Assembly (NCBI GenBank): GCA_944474755.1
Contig: OX104112.1
Location: 18,936,273 to 19,000,272 of the forward strand
Direction: 5' to 3'
Source: Limnoperna fortunei
Taxonomy: Eukaryota; Mollusca; Bivalvia; Mytilida; Modiolidae
DNA: 64,000 nt
Part shown: positions 19,662 through 32,819 of the stretch, piece by piece
Layout: each line of letters starts with the position of its first letter
Numbering within the stretch: position 1 is the first letter of the stretch
Notes under the pieces: model-generated
The model's database searches: none
Told to the model about the DNA's origin: nothing
Seen by the model: only the letters and a program-made list of their open reading frames with translations
Made by a program: the position numbers and the translations under genes

Positions 19662-19793
19662 ATGGCGGCGTCATCCAAGGACAAAATACGGCGTTGTTTT
19701 TGTACATGTATAGATGGACCATACGGAAAAGGTATTGTACGTTCACGTGCTATGAATGTAGCTTTATATTGGTTTATAAAATTAGCTGTATAA
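19662..19793 (+). CDS. candidate first coding exon, unknown protein
   Basis: An ATG in strong context (AAGATGGCGGCG) opens a 43-codon frame starting MAASSKDKIRRC and rich in Cys and basic residues. A likely donor, AAAAG|GTATTG, follows codon 23 near 19731, so the coding exon may end there. A TTCCGG motif lies about 40 nt upstream, as in TATA-less housekeeping promoters. The CpG content is above the surroundings. I could not find the following exons, and no family is recognised. The overlapping minus-strand frame (19589-19900) starts with a non-ATG codon and is less credible. Confidence 0.3.
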   Translation: MAASSKDKIRRCFCTCIDGPYGKGIVRSRAMNVALYWFIKLAV

Positions 19794-22674
19794 TAATCGT
19801 TTATAACACGTACAATGAATACTGATTGAATGGGTATGAAGGAAATATAGAGTTTATCTTTACGAAAGTGCATGTAATGACCATCGTAAGTGTCAGACAC
19901 GTTGATTACACAAAGATCTATCTATCTATTAATACTGCTTGACTCCCCTTTCGGGTATTACTAGCAGGTGAGCGTCAGTGCAAAAAAATAAAATATACAA
20001 ATTAAAGATGACAGGGGGCATCTAGGGACTATTGTTGGTGAATAAAAAGTCATGGGAATTTAATTTTTAGATTTAGTATTGGAATTTATAACGAGTTAAA
20101 AACAGGATGAAAACAGTGTTTTGCTATCTAGGCAGTGTTTAGTTTATTTAATGCCTGTTTGAAATGATCAGTATCAGGCTGCAGAACGACGGTGGTAGGT
20201 AACTGATTCCATAAAACAATAGTTTGTGGGAAAAAATGAGTATTTATATATTTATATTTAGATGCAAAAAGTAATGACGAACCGGTTTAGCTTTGTCGTA
20301 GGGAAAATGTATGAATAGGTGAATCGGGGACACCGGCGGCCTTGACAAGGATAATATTTAAATGGCAAGGGACAATAATATTTTAACATTCATCACAGAG
20401 ACAATAGCATTATATTAATTTTTTGTCATTTGAGTCTATAAATATACTAAACAGTGACAAAAGCCTGAATTAGATAGAAATATGTTTCTTGTTTCTAAAT
20501 AATTATTAAGGACATACATAATTCTCCGCTTGACAGTACAATTTATAGAATGTTTTGTTAATTCGTATTCCTGTTTAATACGTTGGTTATACTACATCTG
20601 GCAATATAATAATGGTTTGAGTTTAAATATCTGTTTTTATAGAAATATCCACGGGGGGGGGGGAGGGGGGTAACTAAGGATACTTTTAGGTAGAGGTCTG
20701 CAGAGGGAGATTTGAAAAGCCACCCTGTTCATATATTTTCGGATGTTTAAAACGGGACTCAATCATATATTAAATTAATAAATCAGACCTATTCATATAT
20801 TTTATTACTGCACATTGCTATTGACGAAATGGTCCATTCACTACCAAAATGATCAAGTGATGTTAATGGAACACTGTTTGTAAAATAACTGTGGTTACAT
20901 AGGCTTATGAGAATTGATAGATAATTTACAACTATACCCAATGACATATTTTTCAATTCAAAAAGCTACCCTTTCATATATTTTGGAGAGGTAAAAAAGT
21001 GACCCATTCGGGCCGCACATCGGTATTACCCCATATATACCAAATTACCCCTCTCCCGTGGAAATATCACGACAAAGGGGGGTCAATTACAGATTTACAT
21101 AACAGTATTTTCAAGGTTATAGCGAGCAGAGTCAGTAGCGTAGCTAGGGTCTGAATGATGCGAAAACCTTTTCGTCAATGAGAGTTGGGGCCGCTTTAGA
21201 CTCCATGCAGTGGGTCTATGGCCCCGGTAGTGGTACAGGCTGGGTGAATAGGCTAGAAGGGCGGGCGAATCCCACCAAAAGTTCAGAGACCTAGTACTTT
21301 CTATTTTTTGACATGTAATTACCCGTCACTGATCGCAGATGTAAGTTTTATGGTACCATGCTTGTAGAATGATAGAATGATCAGACACGTGATACCTATA
21401 AACACTTACAATTCGGGTTATACTAACGCCTAATTATTTGTATACAACACATGGGGACATTATGTACCCTGAGATAGTACATGTATTCAGAAGAAAATAC
21501 ACGTACATTTATTTTAAAAATAGCAAAATTTTACTTAAAATACATATCTTTGATTGAAATATTTGGGAGAAGCCTAAAAAAAAGCCTTTGACAATTAAAG
21601 AGAATACACATACACAACTGTATCGATAGTCAAAACTTGTCTGTAGACTATGCCGAATTAATAATAACAACATTTATTCTGGTCTTACAGATTATTGTGA
21701 TAAACACCGTAGTTTTTAAAGTAGAATGATGAATCTCGGGCATAGCTGTCAGGCGAGCACAAAAAAAATAAAGTAGATAAAATAAGCATGTTGGTGTGTC
21801 TAACGGCCAATGCAATAATGATTTGCCATAAAATCACCAAAAACACGTTTATGCGTCAAGACTGAACACCAAAGTGAGATTATATTACATATGTCAATGA
21901 CACACCACCTTGGACAAAATTGGGACTTGCATTTTTTAGTTATTCCATCTTTTACCTTTTTATTACGAAAAAAACAGTATAAAAAATGTAGAAACGATAA
22001 CCTATCCATGTTTGATACTATGCGTCTGTTGTTAACTTGTTACAAATCGTAAATGACTTTTGCTTCGAGAATTTTACATAATAAGTCAGCCATTTTTGTT
22101 TCAAAAGGGACCTTGTGTTGTTAACAAAGTTCGTCTGCTTTCGTAACGTTCAATGGTATTCGGACAACCCGCGAGACTTTTATCGCCTTGACTGCAGACG
22201 ACATTACCCGAAGGATAATGAATAGGCAACAATCGATTGTTCCTAATGTGCACTTCCGTTCTAATTAAAGTTTAGTATAGAAAATCGTCCCATCAAAATT
22301 TACAAAGTGCCATATTTCAAAACGCTGAATATCTCGATGATAATTATTGATTTCAAAAAGTACCCTTCCTGATCTACAAAAGGAGCATGAGCTGAACCAT
22401 ACGTGGTAAGCAATAGTCATTTGTCACGCAAAACCCCTCAATTAAATATTTCACTTGTAGTATAAATACCTTTGTAATTTTATCCCACAACATATCAGTG
22501 TGCATTTTTTTAAATTGACGTTTAGGCAAACCAGTTGTGCTTTTTGACATTATAAACTATAGTTAATCGATCACTGATACAAACTTTTATTGTTCTTTTA
22601 ATTTATAATAGCGTGTTCCGTGTTGCTTTAGTCTTTACCATCCACACGCCTTGATTGCATTTTGATCGACTTGA
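19794..22674. other. intergenic with minor repeats
   Basis: No gene seen. It contains a G-run (20653-20670). Near 21130-21150 a CAGTAGCGTAGCTAGGG string resembles terminal sequences common in invertebrate DNA transposons, but no matching second end was located. Confidence 0.45.
20653..20670 (+). repeat. poly-G tract
   Basis: G11-A-G6 run. It could form a G-quadruplex and is prone to sequencing error. Confidence 0.8.
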
Positions 22675-22975
22675 TTCATCTCGCTCTCCGGAATAGAGAC
22701 AATAACTGGTTCCCAGATATAACCTCTGCTTCACGTCATGCTCAGTTACTGCATTTTTGTAGTCTGTATAAGATGTTTGAAAACAAAGACCGTTGTATGT
22801 TTATAAAAGAGATCTTCTTTATTTTGAAATAGTCTATGTACTTTTGATACGTTTTTACATAAAATATACTGCTTTTGCACGCGAGGCTTATGTGCCTTGA
22901 GAGATGGCATGAAGCAACTATGCGGTAGAGGTGATTGCAGTGACGCATGATACCCAGAGTTCTTTGCGTGGAAAT
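22675..22975 (+). repeat. dispersed repeat, copy B
   Basis: It shares ordered blocks with 4435-4985 (CCAGATATAACCTC, GTACTTTTGATACG, GAGGTGATTGCAGTGACG, then CCCAGAGTTCTTTGCGTGGA). This copy lacks the GC-rich insert of copy A. No coding potential was recognised. Confidence 0.6.
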
Positions 22976-25483
22976 ATCATTTATCTATTAATTTTGTTGC
23001 GCCTTAAACTTGGCGCAAAAATAGTATAACTAACGAGATATATGGCACTCGCTGATAGGTACAAAATCCCGACGGGAACGAGATAAAAACGAGAACGCTG
23101 AAAAGATACGGTCTAACACAATAATACCAATTATTATTTTAACTTCATTCAATTGTGACTATAAGAGAATACGTTAAATTTCAATAAAGTCTAGTGTCTT
23201 AATTACCTAACTGTATTATCATGACAATGTTTGACCTTTTAAAAATATAAAAATCAATGTAACTCCTAGCAATTTAGTGGTCGCGATTTGTCATTTTTAT
23301 GAATTCATATTTAAAACACTTATGTTTGTTAATGCAAAAATAAAAAAGAATTTTAAAAAGTATGGGCGAATCAACCCGTATTTTCGTAATGTTTTATGTT
23401 TTGAATCTCTTAGATGAAGTAGCATGAATTATTTAAAAGCTCATCAGAGCTTATGTTATAAATGCATCTTGCCGTGACAGTTTGCCTATTAGTAAAATAT
23501 ACTTGACTTGGATTTTATTTTTGGGTAAAATTTTACTAGACATATTCTGAAGGACTATTGTTTTACAAATACTTAAGATTTATGAATTTGATAAAGTAAG
23601 TTTAAATTTAAATCCATTTTGCGAACATTTTATTTTGCTAATTTACATGGAGACAACTCCATTCTGTGATTTACTTTCTGTTTCTAATTTACAAGAGATA
23701 CTTTTAAAAAATGTTATTAATCAATACGAGTAATCGAGAGTTAGATTCTTTTATTGTTAATGACACAGAATAACATTAGGTAAGTAGGCACCTATTTGCT
23801 ATTCATTCCCAGTATTCTATTCCATATCAAATTTGGTTTCTATCCCATGTTTGAAGAGGAAAATAAAAAAAAATTCTTTTAATTGGGTGGCTACCTTTTC
23901 ACCTACTTATTGAATCAAAGGTGTGATGAACAAATGGTTTAATTAACAACGATGATATAAGTTGTCTGGGCTTCATCACTGGGTATAGCTTATACCCATG
24001 ACATCACATAGTTTGTCTTATTATAGACATCACAGAAAAAGCATATCAGACGGCTTTGTTTTTAAACTTACTGGGACTTATAGTACTTAATTTTTTAAGA
24101 ACAAATGAAAAACGATGATTTTAAATTAAATAAATCAATTTATTAACATATCAACATAGTGCCAGTTCCCAGAGTCTTGAATGGCGTATTGCGAATTGTC
24201 GTCTTTAGTGCGAGGAAATACATGTAGATTATACTATACAGATCTTATCGAAGCAGGACTAAAAATCGGATAGATGATTGTATTTTTTAATCCTAAATTC
24301 GCTAACGCTACCAAAAAATCCTTTTCTGACAACGTTAAAATGGCTAAGTTATTGATTTCAATCTGACGTCATCAAACGAGCTAACCGTCAATGAAAAGCC
24401 AATCAAAGGAATAAACTGAAACGTCACCAACGAACTTGTGACGTAAAAGATTCTTTGACTGAAAATAGTTCAAAATAGAGAATGCTTATCTCCGAGGTCT
24501 AATTCCAGACCCTTGATGGAAATGGCCGAGAGATGTTCCGATTTGGCTCGACAATCAATTGGAACACCTCGGTTATTGAAGGAAATGGCCGAGTGATGTT
24601 CCGACACTATCGATATATTCCAGTCCGTTGATTTACAGACAACTTGTTGGGCATAATCCAGGCATAAGAAACTGCACTGTGTGGCGTAATTTTTAAAGTG
24701 TTTACATGTTTTCCTGGTTTTCTCGGTCTAAAAATAGGGACCTAAAATATAATTGTTTGTGGTAGCGAAATTATAACAACATGAGCCCACGCAGCCGAGA
24801 CTAGTGTTGCATTAGATGTTAGGGGCGACGACTCTATGCAATGCAATGTGTTAATTCTATTTTGCACTATAAGTTTACAAAACAATATGTCAAACAAAAC
24901 GTAAAATATGTATCGGAATGTATCGAACGCGTGTTTCGACTTTTTAGCTTTTTTTCAGAATTGCATATAAAACATAAATATCCTATTATGTATTATATCT
25001 TCCTCCTTGTAAAGTAAATGCTAAGTTATATTAGGTGGTCTCGTTTTCAATTTGATCTTTAGTCTTTTTTAATATTTTTTTTCATATGAATGTGTATATT
25101 ACATGCAATTCGATTATATATTAGATTTGATTTTCACATTTATGTCATGTTTCAAATGCACAAATCAAGATTGTCATTAGTCAAAATTTACTGCTTCCTA
25201 TACGTTATCGAGATTCCACATGTTGATGATGTAATGAACAAGGCGGCACCTTTAATTGAAAAACTCTTCCGTATTTTGTTGCTACTGGACAGTAATAACT
25301 AAATACACCAAGTCACAAAGAATATGACATATTCTCGTTTTCTGTATATTTTGGAACGCTTGGTTTTTATAATCTTTTTTTAATTGTTTTCTCCTTATAA
25401 AGATGTAAAATCTAGTAATTTCATTTTTCAATTTTTGAGCTCATATTTTATTGTCTATTTTACGTAACTTTTAGCATTTTTCA
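22976..25483. other. intergenic, no gene seen
   Basis: AT-rich. It holds the short GC-richer repeat pair at 24518-24604, listed separately. No gene was recognised. Confidence 0.5.
24518..24604. repeat. paired GGAAATGGCCGAG..GATGTTCCGA repeats
   Basis: A 24-nt unit at 24518-24541 recurs at 24581-24604 with one difference. Between them GGAACACCTCGG (24561-24572) is roughly the inverse of the CCGAG..GTTCC part. This makes a mixed direct and inverted cluster. Confidence 0.65.
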
Positions 25484-25670
25484 GCTATATCGTGGCGGCA
25501 AGTTTGTATATGGGAAGAAGCCTGCGTACCGGAGAAAATCTCTTACGGTAGAAAAACTGGCAATTTTTGTCAATTAAGACTGGAGTCGAGCACGCAGTGA
25601 GACTGGAACCGACACACTCAGCGCTTATAGATACGTGATCAATAGTAGATGACTAACTACATAGTCCCTT
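25484..25670. repeat. dispersed repeat with GGGAAGAAGCC / CGGAGAAAA core, copy 1
   Basis: The ordered blocks TTTCAGCT, GGGAAGAAGCCTGCGTACC, GGAGAAAA, TGTCAATT, and then GAGCACGCAGTGAGACTGG are shared with 26310-26512. The 3' part resembles a reversed tRNA-derived box (ordinarily a GGTTCGAATCCC-type region), so it may be SINE-like. Confidence 0.5.
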
Positions 25671-26309
25671 ATTGTTAAGCTGAGGAAATTCTCAAACATG
25701 CCTTAAAGTAACTAGCTTTAAAGATGTTGCACACACAAATACCACCACTCCTGAAAATTACTTGTTGAAGTTATCTAAGTCACGTTTAGGTGTATACTTT
25801 ATATGTTATTGTTATCTATATTAATTTTTTCGTACGTTAGTTGCCAAGCATAATTTTGCTTGTTATGAATGTTTTTTATTGAATTTATTAACACACCACA
25901 GCTCACGTCTACACATGTTTCGTATTTTAGAATCTATCAACATATAAACTTTGACAGTTTCCTTATTTTAGAGTTGAAGATATGATTCATTCTAGACGTG
26001 AATCCAGCGTATCAGCCAATGAAATTCATAGTTAACAATGTGGTTGGCTTGATTATGAATGGCATATACAGTCCGAACAGGGACGTCAAGTTACATGACT
26101 TTTATAGAAATAAGAATTTGACCCAGGAAATCTTATTGACCAATGTATTATTGTGTTTTATTATTGTGTCCTTGCAATGAAAACCATTTGCATACAATTT
26201 TATACAAAAGGTGGGGGTTTTATGGAAGAGTACCATAACATAATAAAACACGGTATTGCTTTCATTATTATTGTTTGTTTAAATGGGTTTAACGAAATTT
26301 TCTGCATTT
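25671..26309. other. intergenic, no gene seen
   Basis: AT-rich. The frame at 25998-26180 has no recognisable motif. Confidence 0.45.
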
Positions 26310-26512
26310 TTTCAGCTTAAGCATAACGTCCAGTTTTCATTGTGAAAATAAACCCGGCATACCCGGGGAAAACCCCGAACTTCGGCAGGAAAATTGTTCA
26401 GCTTTGTCAATTGAGGTTGTATTACACCCTAAATTCAGTAAGTCTCAAACTTCAGTGCTGATAAACACGTGATCAAGAGTAAACTATCTTAACAACCCGA
26501 CCACCAAGGGCC
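26310..26512. repeat. dispersed repeat, copy 2
   Basis: Contains CCCGGCATACCCGGGGAAAA, CCCCGAACTTCGGCAGG, TTGTCAATTGAGG, GATAAACACGTGATCAAGAG, and CCCGACCACCAAGGGCCC at the end. It is a fuller version of the repeat at 25484 and is partly shared with 54835-54935. Confidence 0.55.
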
Positions 26513-27569
26513 CTTGTATTATTAATTGTCATTGGATGTAGTGTATTTAAACCGACATGAAAAAAGTTTCATGAGAGGTAAAAATATAGTTTATCTACAT
26601 TATCTGACGATAGGTCCAAACAAGAATAAGTATGTCAAATGAACTTCAATTAATAATACTGGTCAGACAGATAGCTAGTCGTCAGATTCTTTTAACCTGC
26701 AATCGTCATATTCAAGCAAATTAAATACATTGGCCTTATATGTCTTATGGTGTCATTAAAACGGTTAAAAGCTGTTTAAACTGGATCCCGGACCTCTTCA
26801 AACTGACATCGTAATTGATTCCTGTCATTAAAAAAGTCAAAGTTGGCGAACGCATTTAAATATATTGAATCTTATAACGCAATCGTTTATATTTTCAAAA
26901 GCTCTAGCGACTAAACAGTAAAGAGGGGCGTTATAATAACAGCATGGGTCAAGCCCTTGATCGACGTAAAATTAATTTCAGTGATCTTCTCAATTCACTT
27001 TGTGATAGTTTTTTGACGGTATCGACTTACGGATGAACAAAATCAATATGATCAGTAGTCAGATATTGATCAAGCGATGTATAATTCCGTAGAGCTGACA
27101 GTTATTCTGGTGCAGCTTAACACATTATGTTGGTCATCATGCCCAGTTGTTATAATACACATTATTTTGATAAATGTATGTGCAATATTTAATATGGAAC
27201 ATACAAATTAATCTTAAACTTGAAAGTTTTCCGCTTGATTATAAAAGATTCTGCATCGATCTTGTTTTTGCATCATGGGTAATTTTATTCTAGAATCAAT
27301 TTTTTTCACTTTGGCAACTATAGTGTAATAGCGTGTATTTATTTAAATAATATATTTTTTGGTGGACTTGGATTTAGGCGGATTTAATTCAATTCTATCT
27401 CTTAACAAAATCATTTACGATTTCTAGATCAATTCTAAACTAGTAGATATTGTGTATTCACAATGTTTATCTACTTCCGGTTACATACGCGAGGATTATT
27501 TAAGCCCATTTTTGTCAGTGAGATACTTGTATTCTCCGTAGCCTTTTTTTCTGAATGAGAATAACTAAT
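26513..27569. other. intergenic, no gene seen
   Basis: AT-rich, with nothing recognised. Confidence 0.45.
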
Positions 27570-30500
27570 TATGGTTGTGTGCACGAATAAATTACTATCG
27601 ATATTTTTGTTCCTTTCCTAGTTCAATCACCTGCTGTTACGTGGTCACATGTACTCCAGCAGTGGTTAAAAACGTGTCATTTTTTTCAGCCACCACAATT
27701 AATAAAACATAAATAATATGTTAGTCATGTCAACAGATATTGTAAACAAAGTTTAGAGAAAATAAAATCAATATAAAAATGTTGATGTTAATTTTGCAAA
27801 ACGTTAACCTACGATACAGTACAGAGCGTAATATTTATCCATAAGTCATGTGTTGTCTCCATGAATTCTGGCTCCTCCTCCAGTACAAATATAAATTGAC
27901 GATTGCTGAAATTGAGGTTAAACGCAATTCAAACAAACAAACCCTAATTTTCAAAGAGCCTTCGGCTCGGGCATTACCAATGTTTCAGACCATACCACTC
28001 TTCCTTGTGCAGTCATATTATGACAATGCCTTCTATATAGGCAACTATTGTATAATTAGTTCCTTTGTATACTGTATGACACACATATCATAGTATTTAT
28101 AGATTTACTTGTCATAGGCAATTTTTAGTGTTTGGCTTAAGTATGTGTTTTTTTTTGCTTTAACACCGACTGTATATTTTTGGAGTATTAAAGTTTATTA
28201 CCTGTTGTATTTTGCAGCAAAATAAACTGCCTGGATATTCGTTGATACAATTATTGCCCTTGGTGTCGCTTCGAGGCAAAGGTTGTAAAGCAAAATTGTT
28301 ATTTCACCATACCCAGTCAATAAATAATAATATTTTAGGAATGCATATATTCTAAATTTTAAGAATCTAAAATGCGAAAAAGCAAGAACAAGAATCTTTG
28401 TGATAGTTATTATCAACTGTTTATGGACATGTTGACCGCCTTGGATGATTTTTATTGGCAGTCAATATAACTGTTGACCTCGTTGGACGGTTTTCTTTGG
28501 TAAGAAACATGTTATCACAAACATTAAGTTAACGCCTAGAAAAACAAGACACCTTTAGCCTTCGAAAGAACAAAGAGAAAATATCAGTAAAATTGCTTTT
28601 AAAGCTAAAGAAAAATATTATTCTGAAAACTAATAAATAGCTAGTGCTAGCTCCTGAACACGCAAAAAAGCGAGTAGGGCAACAGTTTATAGATTCCGCT
28701 AAAAAATCACATTGTGACTGAAAACTTAGTCAATAACTGTATACTATGTATTCCTTGCATGTCAACAATGAGGTTTCTGGATTGAATCTCACTATGCGGC
28801 AGGGTATGCCTAGACTATATATTAGATTGGAGCAAGTTAACTAATACCAAAACTCATGAGTGCCACTTACAAATTAAAAAGCGTTGGTAAGAACTGACTT
28901 TTTAGCCCTTTGCAATGGCTCTAATGCGATAACGCATTTTTCCAAATCTGAAAATGGGGTTTGAACAGAGTAAGGACATGGTATTTTAGAAACACACAAC
29001 CCACTTTAGGTCCAAAACAGTCTTTTGATGACCACATCATAACTTACCCACTAACAAGACAACAAATCCTATCAGCCCCCTGGAAGAGCGCTAACTAGTT
29101 CTGTTTGTCAAAACCTACCTCATTACCAAGAATTTGAAAAACACAAAGCAGTCATACGATTAATAAGGCATATTATTATTGAAATCAGAAAAAGACGTAG
29201 AATCATAAAATTATGGTGTCGGCGTATTGTTAACTTAAGTTACATGTAGTAATGTCGAAGAGAAAAGATTTGCTCTCGTTAACCATTTTTGACACCCTGA
29301 TTCTAAAAAAATAGCAAAGAAAACCGACCGAACAACAAGAGCCAAAAGTCACGGGACAGTTACAAACTAGGATATATACTAATACAACAAAAAACCAAAA
29401 ACACAAAAAAAAAGAAAGCGAGAAACCCGAACCCATTAAACGAGTAAACAATGCCTGCTTTTAATTAGACACCCGTCGAGTTTCTCATTGACATGTCTAT
29501 GGAAAAGTCAAATCCAGGAATAGGAAACATTACATATGACAGCGAAAATGTAAGATCGTATTTAAGACACTGATTTCCCATAACGATCAATTAAGTCATG
29601 GTGACGACCATAGAACTTCTGGAGAGATAACATCTACCTAAGTACAACAAACCCTTGTTTGAGTAGTTTAGCAGTCAACAGCAGTGATCGGTCTAGAAAA
29701 TCAGAATACCGATCGTAGGATCTATAAGTTGTGAAATGTACACACCATACGCTGTAGCTGCTGGGATGTTGATGTCGATGAACGAGAAGTTGACAATTGG
29801 ATAGTTGAAGTCATCACGTAAGTCATAGAGTCTAGTTGGTAGTCTATTTCTAGAAGTAGGTCTAAATAAGAGGCTGACCTTAGTGTATTGGTGGTATCTT
29901 TAATTTCAAGCTCGCTAGGGTAAATTGAATGTAAAAAGTCGCCAAATTTAGCATTGTTTAATTAAAGATCTGGCTGGGTCAGTGTCTTTTCTTTCTTCTT
30001 CAGTAGGCCTTATAGGAATTCTGCCTCATAAGAGAAAACAAAACAGGTCGACGTGGAGAGGTGCACAATTAGTACCCACTAAAGGTACAGAATAATAAAT
30101 ATTATTTGTATGTAATATGTTTTAGAAAATTGTCAGTGTCCGTAATGAAGACACTCTTATGTATTCACTACCGGTTTCGTTGTTCTAATGAAATGAAATA
30201 TGTTTTCCTTACTTATCATTAAGATTACGCTTATAAAAAAGACACCAAAGGTTTCATTGAGTTAGAACGGAGGAATTGAATCATTTATCATTTTATTTGG
30301 CACAAAATATGACAGAAAACGAAGGTACTTCTTTTGTAAAATATTTAACAACGATTTCAAATATATGTTTTATATTCACAGTGTGTATACCTGTTTAGTC
30401 GAATCAACCAGGAAAAGAAACAGGGTGATTCCCCGGACGATTCCTGTAGCCTTACTTAGAAAACAAGTTCGTATCACGAGATGCGTCTCTGAGTTATTTT

Positions 30501-31500
30501 ATTGCTTTGCAGGTCATTTGGTCATCTCGTGACGCAAGTAGATATCATATGATAATGATCAAGAATGATGTCACAAATTTATATTATTTTTATCGTGTTT
30601 ATTATGTATATTTTTAACTAACATTTGCGAACTATTTGTGGATAATTAATAAAAAGTATTATTAGGAAATGACTGTAGATCAGTCGGGTTTTTTTGCGTT
30701 TCTTTGATTTGCAAAATTCTCCTTAAACTTAATTGTCTTCATCTCTGTACTCATAGTTAGAAAATGAACAAAGATATTTTGATCTGACTAATTTTATTGT
30801 ATATTGTTCTAGATGTAACAATGGTGAGTTAACGTTTAGTGCACAATTATTTGGGCCAAGAAACTGTTTTGGAAATACTGAACATGTATCTTTTAAAAGA
30901 ACGCAACATAATTCAACCAATAATGTATTGGTTTACCCAAAAACAGCTACACATTGTATAGGTTGCTACTTAAGTGCTTAAATCTGACAAATCACTAGAT
31001 GTCGCATAATTAAGCAGACATCATTTCTAGCACAAAACTCGAATATCCATGTATCGTGAGACATAATTTTAAAGGGGTATTTTCAGATAAATCAGTTAAC
31101 AGAAAAACAAATTGCGCAGACATGTGAGATAGGTTTGGTCCGCAGATATCTTTGCAAAAGTATAAGTTACACCTTGTACTTTATTTTTTTAATCAACTTG
31201 CTCTAAAAAGGCGATAAAGTACAGAACATTTGGATTATTTCTTGCGGACGAGGGTAAAAGAGGAATACCCAATTTGTCATACTTGTTCAATGCCTTTGCG
31301 AGAATATACATGTTCCGTCTATAACAGGTGTGTACCAATTTGTAGAAAATAATAGTAGCAGAGATGGAAATAAAAACACATTTAGATAAATGTTTTTTTT
31401 ATCTCCGACTCGAGACAATACTTTTATGGTACATAGAACAAAAATCAATTAAACACGCCACCTTTTTAAACGCCACTGTTTTATTTTCTTTACTTAGTTG
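27570..31500. repeat. segmental duplication, copy A
   Basis: Many ordered blocks match 32820-36290. Examples are AATAAATTACTATCGAT with GTACTCC.GCAGTGGTT near the start, GAAACAGGGT.ATT.CCCCG and GACGCAAGTAGATAT in the middle, and ATTGTTCTAGAT with TGTATCGT near the end. The copies are diverged by many substitutions and indels. Copy A carries about 1.1 kb between 28.9 and 30.3 kb that copy B lacks, including a LINE fragment. A hairpin (GAGCCTTCGGCTC) lies near 27957. No gene was recognised inside. Confidence 0.75.
29566..30060 (-). mobile_element. non-LTR retrotransposon remnant (RT C-terminal part)
   Basis: The minus strand encodes, with several frame breaks, the typical C-terminal RT stretch of some LINEs: SASYLDLLLEID, RLYDLRDDFNYPIVN, YGVYISQLI, then SDFLDRSLLLTAKLLKQGF and LQKFYGRHHDL. 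Frameshifts and stops show it is dead. The same family is found at 42705 and 58183. Confidence 0.75.
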
Positions 31501-32671
31501 GGAAGATGTACAATTCATGCAGTTTGCAACGTTGTGATGAAGAAGTGAGGGTTTGTAAAACACCTAATATTCAGATTGATCCGTAGAAAGGTTTTTCAGT
31601 TATGTAATAGTATATGTTTTATTGTAACTTATAACTATGGATGAATCAGACTCAGGATGAAAAAATGTTGGGAAAAATTTTCGCACCTTGCCTGTGTTGA
31701 TTGTATGCACTCAAGATATTTGTCGTTTGTAGGCGTAGTATGTTGATGTTCACCAGCAATCTCCGCAACAGAGGCTACATATCTGTTTATGTCAGAATTC
31801 ACCTCTCACAAAGGAATTTTAGCTCCCCCACATTATTAATTTGTTGGCTAGCCTCTATAGAAATATGATTAATCAAAAATAATCGATCAATTGATTTCAC
31901 ATTTTTAATATTATTTCATTCTTATTAAATACACTGATAAAGGTTAACTTAACTATAATCATGTTGATATAGAGATTATAAAAGTTAGGTATTGTCTGTA
32001 ATTTCCGGAATAAACAAATCGTGCAACCTAATTTACTTCTCAAATTCAAATTTAAATCTGGCTTAGCTGTCGTTGAAAATAAGTTAATCGTGGAACACTG
32101 AATTTTCTAGGTATTTTCTATAATCCGATTAGTTGGCAGAGTTTATACGGTACCTCAAGCTTTTGTGGACGAGCTGATATCTATAGCGTAATGTTACGGA
32201 GTATGGAACGGAGCGGAGATCTATAAAAGCTGTCAGTGATGGACTCCATTCTGAAAATGGATGTCTTGATAAGAGTAGTATTATCTCCATTTATTGCTTA
32301 TATCCCTAATGATTTTTGAGATATAGTGCTACCAAGACCTATGCTAACCCATGACCCTGACTTTCGACCTTGACCTTGACATTTTGAAATGTAATATATG
32401 TTACTGTAGATCAATTGGGGTGGTCAGAATTCTCCAGCAGGATGTGCGGTTTTAGAGAAAAAATTAAGAGTTGCGATAGTCAAAAACGCGTAAACATGAA
32501 GTCAATAAAATAAAAAAAAATATTTTGCATGTTGTATCATCGCCATATGTTAGCCGAAATCTCGAAAACTTCTGAATTTGAGAACTCGGTTTCCGAGTTT
32601 TTCTACTAACAAGGGTTTTCTTGTTTGGGCAGATAACTATGTTGCTAAAATTATATCGGTTTAAAAGCACA
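31501..32671. other. intergenic, no gene seen
   Basis: AT-rich sequence between the two duplicated blocks, with no gene recognised. An out-of-character run of CTTTCGACCTTGACCTTGAC lies near 32360. Confidence 0.45.

Positions 32672-32706
<35 letters not shown>
32672..32706. repeat. (AAT)n microsatellite
   Basis: About 11-12 uninterrupted AAT units, followed by imperfect ATA/AAT repeats to about 32765. Confidence 0.9.
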
Positions 32707-32707
<1 letters not shown>

Positions 32708-32819
32708 CATTATAATAATATAAATTATTATAGTAATAATAGTAATGATAACAATAATATTAATACAAAATAAAATACAAGAAGGTCTTTCCATCAAATG
32801 AGAAAGACCTCAATTACTA

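Noticed and set aside
19589..19900. 103-codon minus-strand ORF
   Set aside because: It begins at GTG, has no recognisable motif and overlaps a better plus-strand start at 19662.
32672..32765. CRISPR-like or regulatory array
   Set aside because: It is a simple AAT microsatellite; the genome is eukaryotic and there are no spacer-separated repeats.
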